Source: an uncultured Lachnospiraceae bacterium (GTDB lineage: Bacteria > Bacillota > Clostridia > Lachnospirales > Lachnospiraceae). From it: a DNA stretch of 64,000 bases. The position numbers and the translations under genes were made by a program. The stretch covers positions 1 through 64,000 of the forward strand of contig CACXAT010000003.1 of assembly GCA_902765725.1 (NCBI GenBank), read 5' to 3'. The notes beneath the pieces were generated by a model. That model searched no databases. It was not told the origin of the DNA and worked only from the letters and a program-made list of their open reading frames with translations. Position 1 is the stretch's first letter, and every line of letters begins with the position of its first letter. Positions 1 to 7,590 of the stretch are shown one piece after another.

Positions 1-292
1 ACGTCGTGAGACAGTTCGGTCCCTATCCGGCGCGGGCGCAGGATATTTGAGAGGAGCTGCCCTTAGTACGAGAGGACCGGGGTGGACGGACCTCCGGTGT
101 ATCGGCTGACGATCAACGTCATCGCCGGGTAGCCGTGTCCGGCAGGGATAAACGCTGAAGGCATCTAAGCGTGAAGCCCCCCTCGAGATGAGATATCCCA
201 AGACCCCTTAGAGAGAATGAGGTAGATAGGACAGAGGTGGAAGTGCAGTAATGCATGGAGCTGACTGTTACTAATCGGTCGTAAGCTTGTCC
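1..292 (+). rRNA. 23S ribosomal RNA, 3' end (partial)
   Basis: The first ~292 bases match the conserved 3' end of bacterial 23S rRNA. They include the sarcin-ricin loop core (AGTACGAGAGGACC, 65-78) and the closing ACTAATCGGTCG segment (270-281). The window opens inside the gene, so the 5' part is missing. The end is placed at 292 by comparison with the usual clostridial 3' terminus and is uncertain by a few bases. No 5S rRNA gene follows. Confidence 0.95.
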
Positions 293-300
293 TTATGGTA

Positions 301-350
301 TAGGTTCGCTGTTAACCGAAGGGTTGTAGGTTCGAGCCCTACTCGGGGAG
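301..350 (+). pseudogene. tRNA-Asn(GTT) remnant, 5' half missing
   Basis: The T arm is intact (stem GTAGG 326-330 with CCTAC 338-342, loop TTCGAGC). The 3' acceptor strand TCGGGGA plus discriminator G (343-350) and a GTT anticodon (311-313) are those of tRNA-Asn. The matching 5' acceptor strand and a D arm are absent, and the anticodon stem has mismatches. The remnant begins about 8 bases after the 23S end, so the 5S gene and the 5' half of this tRNA both seem to be missing. A true deletion or a mis-assembly between repeated rRNA operons would both explain it. Confidence 0.7.
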
Positions 351-388
351 CTTGTGCAAAAGCACGAACGATTCCTGACGGAATTAAG

Positions 389-460
389 GGCCCCTTGGTC
401 AAGCGGTTAAGACACCGCCCTTTCACGGCGGTAACATGGGTTCAAATCCCGTAGGGGTCA
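389..460 (+). tRNA. tRNA-Glu(TTC)
   Basis: Complete cloverleaf: acceptor GGCCCCT (389-395) pairs with AGGGGTC (453-459), anticodon stem CCGCC/GGCGG encloses loop CTTTCAC with anticodon TTC (422-424), and the T arm contains TTCAAAT. The CCA end is not encoded. It lies 13 bases upstream of tRNA-Cys in the tRNA group that trails the rRNA operon. Confidence 0.95.
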
Positions 461-473
461 TTTTGTTATATAT

Positions 474-544
474 GGCGTCATAGCCAAGCGGTAAGGCAAA
501 GGTCTGCAACACCTCTATCACCAGTTCGATTCTGGTTGACGCCT
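474..544 (+). tRNA. tRNA-Cys(GCA)
   Basis: Complete cloverleaf: acceptor GGCGTCA (474-480) pairs with TGACGCC (537-543), anticodon GCA sits in loop TCTGCAACA, and the T arm ACCAG/CTGGT encloses TTCGATT. CCA is not encoded. It is the last gene of the rRNA-linked group and is followed immediately by a terminator. Confidence 0.95.
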
Positions 545-547
545 CGA

Positions 548-580
548 AACCTCCATCCTTTTCAGGGTGGAGGTTTTTTT
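548..580 (+). terminator. Rho-independent terminator of the rRNA/tRNA operon
   Basis: Stem AACCTCCA (548-555) pairs with TGGAGGTT (568-575), and the hairpin runs into a tract of T. It lies 3 bases after tRNA-Cys. Confidence 0.85.
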
Positions 581-640
581 CGTTCCATGATAAAGTGTAT
601 GCAGCAAAAAATGCACAGCATAGGAAGGATCCTTCTGTAT

Positions 641-1327
641 ATGAGAAAAAAAGAACTGGCGCTGAAGGTAATTGAACGCCTTCGGGAGGAATACCCGGAT
701 GCGGACTGTACCCTGGACTACGATGATGCCTGGAAGCTCCTTGTAAGCGTAAGGCTTGCGGCACAGTGCACGGACGCAAGGGTGAATCAGATCGTTCCGA
801 TCCTCTATGAGCAGTATCCGACGATGGAGGCCCTGGCGAAGGCAGACCCGGATGACATTGAGAAGATCGTAAGACCGTGCGGTCTTGGACGCAGTAAAGC
901 AAGAGATATCAGTGCCTGCATGAGAATGCTGGTGACGGAATACGGCGGAAGGGTTCCTGATGACTTTAATGAATTACTGAAGCTTCCCGGAGTCGGCAGA
1001 AAGAGCGCGAATCTTGTCATGGGCGATGTCTTTCGAAAGCCCGCGATCGTGACAGACACTCACTGCATCAGGCTGACGAACCGTATCGGTCTTGTCGCAA
1101 ATGAAAAGGACAGGAAGAAACCGGAGAAGGATCCCAAAAAGGTGGAGATGCAGCTGTGGAAGATCATACCGCCCGAGGAGGGAAATGATTTCTGCCACAG
1201 ACTTGTACTTCATGGCCGTGAGGTCTGCACTGCCAGAACGGATCCATATTGTGACAGATGCTGCCTGAATGATCTGTGCGCTTCTTCCACATGCAAAGCA
1301 GACGCACAGAGCAAAGAATCAAAGTAA
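641..1327 (+). CDS. nth: Endonuclease III (DNA glycosylase/AP lyase)
   Basis: Base-excision-repair enzyme that removes oxidised pyrimidines and cuts at the abasic site. The 228-residue product has the helix-hairpin-helix motif LPGVGRKSAN, which carries the catalytic Lys, followed by the segment TDTHCIRLTNR holding the catalytic Asp. A C-terminal four-Cys [4Fe-4S] loop is spaced C-X7-C-X2-C-X5-C; the E. coli enzyme has X6 in the first gap. The start at 641 places a GGAAGG ribosome site about 12 bases upstream. The frame stays open further upstream into the tRNA-Cys gene, which cannot be coding. An in-frame ATG at 611 is the alternative. The gene ends 27 bases before larC and probably shares its transcript. 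Confidence 0.95.
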   Translation: MRKKELALKVIERLREEYPDADCTLDYDDAWKLLVSVRLAAQCTDARVNQIVPILYEQYPTMEALAKADPDDIEKIVRPCGLGRSKARDISACMRMLVTEYGGRVPDDFNELLKLPGVGRKSANLVMGDVFRKPAIVTDTHCIRLTNRIGLVANEKDRKKPEKDPKKVEMQLWKIIPPEEGNDFCHRLVLHGREVCTARTDPYCDRCCLNDLCASSTCKADAQSKESK

Positions 1328-1353
1328 CACAGAAGAATCAGGAGAGAATCAGG

Positions 1354-2796
1354 ATGGACACTACGAATAAGAAGACACTGGTCTTGAACTGCTCAAGCGG
1401 TATCAGTGGGGATATGACAGTTGCCGCGCTGCTGGATCTGGGGGCTGACAGAGACGCACTGATCAGCGCGCTGGACAGCTTTCGGCTGGAAGGCGCCAGT
1501 GTTGTGATCAGCCGCGTGAAGAAGTCTGCACTGGATGCGTGTGATTTCAATGTCGTGCTGGATGCAGAGCATGAGAATCATGATCATGATATGGCTTATC
1601 TGCACCCCGACCGTTACGAGACTCACAGTCATGCAGACCACGAGCATGAGCACAGACACGATCACGAGCACAGCCACGATCATGAACACGATCATGAGCA
1701 CAATCATGAGCACAGCCATGATCACGACCACGATCATGAGCATGACCACGATCATGAGCACGATCATGAGCATAGCCACGGCCATGGTCACCATCACCAC
1801 CATCATCATGGGAGGAACCTGGCGGACATCGAGGCGATCCTGCGCTCGGGTACGCTGAGTGAGAATGCGCTTGCGATCGCGCTCAGGATCTTCCGGATCG
1901 TTGCGGAGGCGGAGTCTCAGGTCCATGGAGAGCCGATCGACCGGATTCATTTCCATGAAGTCGGTGCGGTGGATTCCATTCTGGACATAGCGGCTGCAGC
2001 TTTCTGCATCGACAATCTGGGGATCACGGATGTGATCATCACGGACCTTACGGAAGGTACAGGAACTGTAAACTGCCAGCATGGTCTTCTTCCCATACCG
2101 GTTCCGGCTACGACTGCGATCCTGAGCAGGTACCAGATACCGTTCCATATCGCTTCGAATGTGCAGGGTGAGTTGATCACACCGACCGGCGCTGCCATCG
2201 CAGCGGCTCTTCGCACCACGGACCGTATGCCTGAGACCTTCCGCATCGTAAAGACCGGCCTTGGCGCGGGCAAGAGAGACTACAATGTCGCAGGTGTCGT
2301 GAGAGCGATGCTGATCGAGGAAGAGAGAGGCACTGCCGCCGGTTCATTTGAGAGAGACAAGATGCTGATGCTGGAGGCGAATATCGACGATAGCACCGGC
2401 GAGGCGCTGGGATATACCATGGAGACTCTGCTGGAGCAGGGAGCTCTCGATGTCTGGTATACGCCGATCTACATGAAGAAACATCGCCCGGCCTACATGC
2501 TGAGTGCGCTGTGCCATGAGGCGGACCGCGCAAAGATGGAAGAGATCATCTTCCGCAACACGACGACCATCGGCATCAGGGCCTTTGAGGCAGACAGGAC
2601 GAAGCTTCCCAGAAAGATCCTGTCGATCGAAACGCCTCTTGGCATGGCCGATGTGAAGTGCTGCACCATCGGTACAGAGGAGGTCATCTATCCGGAAGCG
2701 GATTCGGTGATCAGACTTGCGAAGGAAAATGGGACGGGATATCCGGAGATGTATCACTATGTGAAGGAATATGCCCGCAGCTGTCCGGAGAGATAA
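1354..2796 (+). CDS. larC: Nickel pincer cofactor biosynthesis protein LarC (single frame)
   Basis: LarC inserts nickel into the pyridinium dithiocarboxylate precursor to give the nickel-pincer nucleotide used by lactate racemase and related enzymes. The 480-residue product opens with the typical LVLNCSSGISGDM segment and contains the family core IHFHEVGAVDSILD. Between them lies an expanded His/Asp/Glu segment at about residues 72-153, which fits nickel binding. In Lactobacillus plantarum the protein is made from larC1 and larC2 by programmed frameshifting; here it is one uninterrupted frame. The start at 1354 has GGAGAG 8 bases upstream. No larB, larE or racemase gene is in the window. The 3' end overlaps the convergent glycosylase gene by 86 bases. 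Confidence 0.9.
   Translation: MDTTNKKTLVLNCSSGISGDMTVAALLDLGADRDALISALDSFRLEGASVVISRVKKSALDACDFNVVLDAEHENHDHDMAYLHPDRYETHSHADHEHEHRHDHEHSHDHEHDHEHNHEHSHDHDHDHEHDHDHEHDHEHSHGHGHHHHHHHGRNLADIEAILRSGTLSENALAIALRIFRIVAEAESQVHGEPIDRIHFHEVGAVDSILDIAAAAFCIDNLGITDVIITDLTEGTGTVNCQHGLLPIPVPATTAILSRYQIPFHIASNVQGELITPTGAAIAAALRTTDRMPETFRIVKTGLGAGKRDYNVAGVVRAMLIEEERGTAAGSFERDKMLMLEANIDDSTGEALGYTMETLLEQGALDVWYTPIYMKKHRPAYMLSALCHEADRAKMEEIIFRNTTTIGIRAFEADRTKLPRKILSIETPLGMADVKCCTIGTEEVIYPEADSVIRLAKENGTGYPEMYHYVKEYARSCPER
1570..1812 (+). repeat. His/Asp/Glu codon repeat inside larC
   Basis: Degenerate tandem hexamer-like units of CAC/CAT, GAT/GAC and GAG codons encode alternating HDH and HEH triplets and end in a run of seven His. 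The repeat is in frame. It is typical of metal-binding low-complexity segments and could change length by replication slippage. Confidence 0.85.
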
Positions 2797-3292
2797 GCAG
2801 ATCCTGCCTGATGACGGACCATTCCCGGACCAGTCTGTCGAGGGTGAACGCTGCGTTGGCCGGGCTGGTGCTCGGAAGCCTGACGGCAGTGCGGCCAAGC
2901 GTTTTTTCCTGGTATTTGTGGAACAGGTTCGCGCTGGCTGCGCCGTTGCAGTAGATCCGGCGGATGGGCGCACTGTCCAGGATGACGGACAGGTCATTGG
3001 GGATCACATTCCGGATGGAGCTGTCGCTGGATCCGATGATATCGCACTGCCGGATTGTATCCCACAGAGCGATGTGTGATCCGTGCAGCAGAGCCTTCTT
3101 CTCGTCGATGGTTGCCGGAACCGGCCTGCCGGTAACATCGGCGATCACCTTCCAGAAACGGTTCTGCGGATGCCCATAGAAGAAATTGGCCTCACGGCTT
3201 TTGACAGATGGAAATGAGCCGAGGATCAGTATGCGGCTGTGAGCGTCGAAGAGCGGGCCGAAGGTGTGCGTGAGAGTTACATATTGTGCCAT
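2711..3292 (-). CDS. DNA-deoxyinosine glycosylase (uracil-DNA glycosylase superfamily)
   Basis: Predicted repair enzyme that removes deaminated adenine (hypoxanthine). The 193-residue protein has the family's N-terminal motif ILGSFPSVKSREANFFYGHP, the following QNRFW, and a C-terminal LPSTSPANA motif. The start at 3292 has GGGG 8 bases upstream; two earlier in-frame Met codons lack suitable spacing. The last ~28 residues (Ser/Pro/His-rich) lie antisense to the end of larC and have no recognisable domain, so they are probably a tail gained by read-through. Sure of the superfamily, less of the exact substrate. Confidence 0.85.
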   Translation of the reverse strand: MAQYVTLTHTFGPLFDAHSRILILGSFPSVKSREANFFYGHPQNRFWKVIADVTGRPVPATIDEKKALLHGSHIALWDTIRQCDIIGSSDSSIRNVIPNDLSVILDSAPIRRIYCNGAASANLFHKYQEKTLGRTAVRLPSTSPANAAFTLDRLVREWSVIRQDLLISPDSCGHIPSHSDTSPDIPSHFPSQV

Positions 3293-3309
3293 TTTCATTT
3301 CCCCATATA

Positions 3310-3347
3310 AAAAACGAAGGGCGGCTGCCTTCAATGCAGCCGCCCAC
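3310..3347 (-). terminator. Terminator after the small membrane protein gene
   Basis: A perfect 10-bp stem, GGGCGGCTGC (3319-3328) with GCAGCCGCCC (3336-3345), is followed on the minus strand by TTCGTTTTTTAT. It ends the gene at 3367-3732 just before the glycosylase start. Confidence 0.85.
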
Positions 3348-3366
3348 TACACATCCTTCAGGAGGG

Positions 3367-3732
3367 TCAACCCTCCTTCCTGGAGTTTTTCCACATTATC
3401 ATCAGTACAGATATGATCCCCATGACCAGGCATATGATCGCCCACTTCTGCATGTAGTGATAGATCGGCGTCACGGCAAATCCGAGGGCCGCCGCGATCG
3501 CGAACAGGACCAGGGAGATGATGGATCCGGAATCATCAGCGGAGCTTCTCATTCCGATCCGGACCAGACTGCCTGCAACGAGAAGAACCGCGACTACGAT
3601 TCCGACCGCGCCATTGAAGTGACCGCTGGTCGTCAGCAGGTTCCACGATGCCTCATAGCAGGAGGTGATCATAATATACGCACCGATGACCAACCCAAGA
3701 ATGCCAAGCCACAACTTGATCTGCTTCATCAT
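3367..3732 (-). CDS. Small integral membrane protein, function unknown
   Basis: The 121-residue product has four hydrophobic segments, at about residues 6-23, 38-58, 71-88 and 94-112, and a short charged tail ending SRKEG. There is no catalytic motif and I do not recognise the family. The start at 3732 is fixed by GGAGGT 6 bases upstream. It is probably monocistronic, with its own terminator on one side and a divergent gap toward the OhrR-type gene on the other. Confidence 0.7.
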   Translation of the reverse strand: MMKQIKLWLGILGLVIGAYIMITSCYEASWNLLTTSGHFNGAVGIVVAVLLVAGSLVRIGMRSSADDSGSIISLVLFAIAAALGFAVTPIYHYMQKWAIICLVMGIISVLMIMWKNSRKEG

Positions 3733-3866
3733 AACAGCACCTCCGGATGGTATGAATAAGAACATGTATAAACAACTGTTCTTTCATCTTCATAATACCA
3801 CGGAGGTGATTTTATTACAATAAGAGATCCGATATTTTTATTACAGAATAACGATCTGTCTGCAGG

Positions 3867-4301
3867 TCAGCAGCAGTCGCCCAGAAGCTTGTAGAGCAGT
3901 CTGTACAGGGTCTGCACTTCTTCGGCAGACAGGTTCATGCAGCATGCCATCTTCTGCGGGATCGTCACTGCCTTGCTGCGCAGCTCTTCGCCGGCGGGGG
4001 TCAGTGTCACGATCAGCACACGCTCGTCTGACTTGGCGCGCTGCCGGGTGACCCAGCCCTTCTGCTCCAGCTTCTTCAGCAGCGGCGTCAGCGTGCCGGA
4101 ATCCAGGAACAGGCATTCTCCGAGCTCTTTGACATTGATCTGCTTGCGCTCCCACATGACCATCATGGTGATGTACTGTGTATAGGTCAGATCCAGATCA
4201 TCCAGATACGGCTTATATTTTTTGACAATCTCTCGGGAACATGCGTACAGCGGGAAACAGAGCTGATTCTCCAACTTTAGCGTATCATACTCACTACTCA
4301 T
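3867..4301 (-). CDS. MarR-family regulator, OhrR-type (peroxide-sensing)
   Basis: Winged-helix repressor of 144 residues. The N-terminal segment NQLCFPLYACSREI holds a Cys at the position of the reactive Cys of OhrR, which is oxidised by organic hydroperoxides. The HTH and wing region (VKELGECLFLDSGTLTPLLKKLE, then TRQRAKSDERV) matches the OhrR/MgrA subgroup. The start at 4301 is preceded by AAAAGGA at good spacing; an upstream in-frame ATG at 4343 is less likely. The C-terminus is Cys-rich (GDCC). No ohr gene is adjacent. It is divergent from csoR, but I see no direct evidence that it controls that promoter. Confidence 0.85.
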   Translation of the reverse strand: MSSEYDTLKLENQLCFPLYACSREIVKKYKPYLDDLDLTYTQYITMMVMWERKQINVKELGECLFLDSGTLTPLLKKLEQKGWVTRQRAKSDERVLIVTLTPAGEELRSKAVTIPQKMACCMNLSAEEVQTLYRLLYKLLGDCC

Positions 4302-4442
4302 GGGATAATCCTTTTCCTGACTCTTGAACGTACAGTCACACAATTACATTGCATCCAATTATTTTTATTTTAAACTTTTTCTCGTTAGGTGTCAATGAGA
4401 GAAATGGTGAGCCTGAACGGATCGAAGTGTGCTTCACTGGGG

Positions 4443-4471
4443 TTGACAGATACCCTGTGGGGGTATATAAA
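4443..4471 (+). promoter_or_regulatory. Sigma-A promoter of the csoR-copA operon
   Basis: TTGACA (4443-4448), a 17-base spacer and TATAAA (4466-4471). It is the only strong promoter between the two divergent regulator genes, and it is flanked and overlapped by the two CsoR-type operators. Confidence 0.85.
4450..4466. promoter_or_regulatory. CsoR-type operator 1 (within promoter spacer)
   Basis: Inverted repeat ATACCC-N5-GGGTAT, the half-sites known for copper-sensing CsoR repressors. It fills the spacer between the -35 and -10 boxes, so a bound tetramer would block RNA polymerase. Confidence 0.8.
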
Positions 4472-4485
4472 TAGTACAGCGTCGG

Positions 4486-4502
4486 ATACCCCCATGGGGT
4501 AT
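4486..4502. promoter_or_regulatory. CsoR-type operator 2 (downstream of -10)
   Basis: A second inverted repeat with the same ATACCC-N5-GGGTAT arms, 36 bases after the first and just past the expected transcription start. Two sites on successive faces suggest binding of two CsoR tetramers. Confidence 0.8.
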
Positions 4503-4564
4503 GCTGAGATGATAAATGATGCAGGGAAGGTGCTTCCTGAAAACGCACCGGGAAGGATGATGGT

Positions 4565-4882
4565 ATGGAGACATTCTGTGATGAGATAAATGAAACCTGC
4601 TGCCACCGGCACAAGGAGCGCTCAGAGGAGGAGATCAGGTGCCTTACGAACCGTCTCAAGAGGATCGAGGGCCAGATCCGGGGAATCCGGGGGATGGTTG
4701 AGAATGGAGCCTACTGTCCGGACATTCTGACACAGTCGGCGGCAGTTACTGCCGCGATGAACGCATTCAGCCGGGAACTGCTTGCATCCCATGTGAAGAC
4801 CTGCGTTGTGGAGGACATCCGCAGCGGAGATGAGGATACGGTGGATGAGCTGGTGAACCTGCTGAGAAAGCTGATGAGATAA
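4565..4882 (+). CDS. csoR: Copper-sensing transcriptional repressor CsoR
   Basis: All-helical DNA-binding repressor of 105 residues that releases its operator on binding Cu(I). The family core (TNRLKRIEGQIRGIRGMVE) is present, and the Cu(I) ligand triad is visible: Cys in NGAYCPDI, then His and Cys in the segment SHVKTCV. The N-terminus has extra Cys and His residues (ETCCHRHK). The start at 4565 has GGAAGG 8 bases upstream. It is the first gene of an operon with copA 34 bases downstream, and two matching operators lie in its promoter, so it is autoregulated. Confidence 0.93.
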   Translation: METFCDEINETCCHRHKERSEEEIRCLTNRLKRIEGQIRGIRGMVENGAYCPDILTQSAAVTAAMNAFSRELLASHVKTCVVEDIRSGDEDTVDELVNLLRKLMR

Positions 4883-4916
4883 ATGAACCTGTGACGGAGA
4901 GAGGACTGGAATATCA

Positions 4917-7529
4917 ATGGAACAATATACGGTAACGGGTATGAGCTGCGCAGCCTGCCAGGCCCGGGTGGAGAAAGCTGTATCGAAGGTGCCGGGGGTG
5001 ACCTCCTGCGCCGTCAGCCTGCTCACGAATTCAATGGGCGTGGAAGGTACGGCAGACGAAGCACAGATCATAAAAGCGGTCGAGGATGCAGGATACGGCG
5101 CCTCGAAGCGGGGAGAGGACGCACAGACTTCGGGAAAGGCCGCAGGCCTGACGGCTAGTGAGAAGCTGGCGCAGGAGGAAGAGGCTCTCCGGGACAGGGA
5201 GACGCCCGTCCTGAAGAGAAGGCTGATCGCGTCGGTCGCATTTTTGCTGGTCCTTATGTACTTTTCCATGGGCCATGGCATGTGGGGCTGGCCGGTCCCG
5301 GCTTTTTTTGAAGGCAATCCCCTCGGGATCGCGCTGCTGGAAGCGGTCCTGGCACTCATTGTCATGATCATCAACAAGAAGTTCTTTATCAATGGCTTCC
5401 GGGGGCTCCTGCACGGTGCCCCGAACATGGACACACTGGTCGCGATGGGCAGCGGAGTGTCCTATGTCTGGAGCATGGCCGTCCTGTTTGCCATGACAAG
5501 GGCTGCCTCCGATGGCAATATGGAGGCTGTCCACGAGTACATGCACGGACAGCTTTATTTTGAATCGGCAGCCATGATCCTGGCTCTGATCACCGTCGGA
5601 AAGATGCTGGAGGCGATGAGCAAGGGGCGGACGACGGACGCCCTGAAGAGCCTGATGAAGCTGGCTCCGAAGACTGCGGTGGTGGTGAAGGACGGCGTGG
5701 AGACGGAGGTTCCCGTAGACAGTGTCGCGGTCGGGGATATCTTCATCGTAAAGCCTGGAGAGAGCATTCCGGTAGACGGTATCGTGGAAGATGGGATCTC
5801 GGCGGTAAATGAATCCGCCCTGACTGGCGAGAGTATCCCGGTCGACAAGGAGCCGGGCATGAAGGTGAGCGCGGCTACGATCAATCAGTCTGGATTCCTG
5901 CGGTGCAGGGCGACCAGAGTGGGCACGGACACGACCCTCAGCCAGATCATCAAGATGGTGTCGGATGCGGCCGCAACGAAGGCCCCGATCGCCAAGATCG
6001 CTGACAAAGTCAGCGGGATCTTTGTCCCGGCGGTCATCGGGATTGCTGCCCTGACATTTCTCATCTGGATACTGACGGGAAGGGGCATGGCCTTCGCCCT
6101 GGCAAGAGCGATCTCGGTGCTGGTCATCAGCTGTCCCTGCGCCCTGGGACTGGCGACTCCGGTCGCGATCATGGTCGGCAACGGAAAAGGCGCGAAGAAC
6201 GGGATTCTGTTCAAGACAGCGGCTTCTCTGGAGAACGCGGGTAGAACCCAGATCATTGCGCTGGATAAGACGGGAACCATCACCAGCGGCGAGCCGAAGG
6301 TTACGGATCTGGTGCCGGCGGAGGGTGTGAGTGCCGAGAGGCTTCTGGCCCTGGCCGGAGCTCTGGAGCGAAAGAGCGAGCATCCCCTGGCGAAGGCGGT
6401 CATCGAGGAGACAGCTGCCAGGAAGATGGAGCTTCAGGAAGTGACCGGTTTCGAGGCAAAGCCCGGAAACGGACTCAGCGGGACCCTTGCGGAGGAGGGG
6501 ATCGTCCTTACAGGCGGGAGCCTGCGGTACATCAGCTCTATCACATCGATAACAAACGATATGATGGCGAAGGCTGAAGCTCTGGCCCAGGAAGGAAAGA
6601 CGCCTCTTTTATTTGCCGCAGATGGCCGGATGCTGGGGATCATAGCAGTCGCGGATACGATGAAGGAGGACAGCAGACAGGCGATCGAAGAGCTCAAGGG
6701 CATGGGGATCCATGTTGTCATGCTGACCGGTGACAATGAACGCACGGCAAAGGCTGTAGGCAGGCTGGCCGGAGTGGACGAGGTTGCCGCAGGCGTCCTG
6801 CCGGACGGGAAGGAAGCCGTCATACGGCAGCTCCAGAAGAAGGGGAAGGTCGCGATGGTGGGCGATGGGATCAATGACGCTCCGGCACTCACCAGGGCAG
6901 ACACCGGGATCGCGATCGGCGCCGGTACGGATGTGGCGATCGATTCTGCGGATGTGGTGCTCATGAACAGCAGGCTCAGTGACGTGCCGGCGGCAATCCG
7001 TCTGAGCAGGCAGACACTGAAGAACATACATGAGAACCTGTTCTGGGCATTCTTCTACAACTCGATCCTGATCCCCGTAGCGGCAGGCGCCTACTATACG
7101 GCATTCGGGCTGAAGCTCAATCCCATGATCGGGGCCGCGGCCATGAGCCTCTCCAGCTTCTGCGTCGTCACGAACGCACTGAGGCTGAACCTGTTTGATA
7201 TCAGAAGTACAAAGCATGACAGAAAGATCAGGCAGAAGGCAGATTTCTCAGCCGGAGCCTTATCAGATAAACAGCAGGAAACAAAAGATAGCAAAGAAGA
7301 TTCACAGGAGGTAACAGCAATGACAAAGACAATGAGTATCGAGGGTATGATGTGCGTACACTGTGAGGCACGGGTGAAGAAGGTCCTGGAGGCGATCGAC
7401 CAGGTAAGCAGCGCCGAGGTCTCCCATGAGAAGGGGACGGCGGTCGTTACCCTGAACTCAGACGTAGATAATGAAGTTCTGAAGAAGGCTGTAGAGGATC
7501 AGGACTACAAAGTGACAAACATCGCCTGA
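4917..7529 (+). CDS. copA: Copper-exporting P1B-type ATPase CopA with C-terminal CopZ-like domain
   Basis: Cu(I) efflux pump of 870 residues. Order: N-terminal HMA domain with GMSCAACQ (Cys10, Cys13); membrane helices; the transmembrane Cu site CPC at 406-408 followed by ALGLATP; phosphorylation site DKTGT at 450; the ATP-binding region; GDGINDAP at about 649; final helices. A charged linker then leads to a second HMA domain with GMMCVHCEA, separate from the first and after the last helix, an unusual position. The DNA just before that domain keeps a strong ribosome site and an ATG. The gene follows csoR and should be induced by copper. Confidence 0.95.
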   Translation: MEQYTVTGMSCAACQARVEKAVSKVPGVTSCAVSLLTNSMGVEGTADEAQIIKAVEDAGYGASKRGEDAQTSGKAAGLTASEKLAQEEEALRDRETPVLKRRLIASVAFLLVLMYFSMGHGMWGWPVPAFFEGNPLGIALLEAVLALIVMIINKKFFINGFRGLLHGAPNMDTLVAMGSGVSYVWSMAVLFAMTRAASDGNMEAVHEYMHGQLYFESAAMILALITVGKMLEAMSKGRTTDALKSLMKLAPKTAVVVKDGVETEVPVDSVAVGDIFIVKPGESIPVDGIVEDGISAVNESALTGESIPVDKEPGMKVSAATINQSGFLRCRATRVGTDTTLSQIIKMVSDAAATKAPIAKIADKVSGIFVPAVIGIAALTFLIWILTGRGMAFALARAISVLVISCPCALGLATPVAIMVGNGKGAKNGILFKTAASLENAGRTQIIALDKTGTITSGEPKVTDLVPAEGVSAERLLALAGALERKSEHPLAKAVIEETAARKMELQEVTGFEAKPGNGLSGTLAEEGIVLTGGSLRYISSITSITNDMMAKAEALAQEGKTPLLFAADGRMLGIIAVADTMKEDSRQAIEELKGMGIHVVMLTGDNERTAKAVGRLAGVDEVAAGVLPDGKEAVIRQLQKKGKVAMVGDGINDAPALTRADTGIAIGAGTDVAIDSADVVLMNSRLSDVPAAIRLSRQTLKNIHENLFWAFFYNSILIPVAAGAYYTAFGLKLNPMIGAAAMSLSSFCVVTNALRLNLFDIRSTKHDRKIRQKADFSAGALSDKQQETKDSKEDSQEVTAMTKTMSIEGMMCVHCEARVKKVLEAIDQVSSAEVSHEKGTAVVTLNSDVDNEVLKKAVEDQDYKVTNIA
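7304..7529 (+). other. Internal ribosome site and in-frame start for a 69-residue CopZ-like chaperone
   Basis: Within copA, AGGAGGT (7306-7312) precedes an ATG at 7320 by 7 bases, in the copA frame. Translation from 7320 would give a free 69-residue HMA protein of normal CopZ size, starting MTKTMSIEG with the CVHC metal site and ending at the copA stop. It looks like a copZ gene whose upstream stop codon was lost. Whether the short product is made is inference. Confidence 0.6.
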
Positions 7530-7554
7530 GGACTGTCTTGTTTGCACAAATTTG

Positions 7555-7584
7555 TTTACACAACTATGGCATCCGTGGTATAAT
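7555..7584 (+). promoter_or_regulatory. Promoter of the candidate non-coding RNA
   Basis: TTTACA (7555-7560), an 18-base spacer and a perfect TATAAT (7579-7584). Transcription should begin near 7591, 25 bases or more after the end of copA. Confidence 0.75.
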
Positions 7585-7590
7585 TCAGAT

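Noticed and set aside
1570-1812. His-codon repeat as a programmed frameshift site in larC
   Set aside because: The frame is continuous through and beyond the repeat, and the conserved C-terminal half is in the same frame, so no shift is needed.
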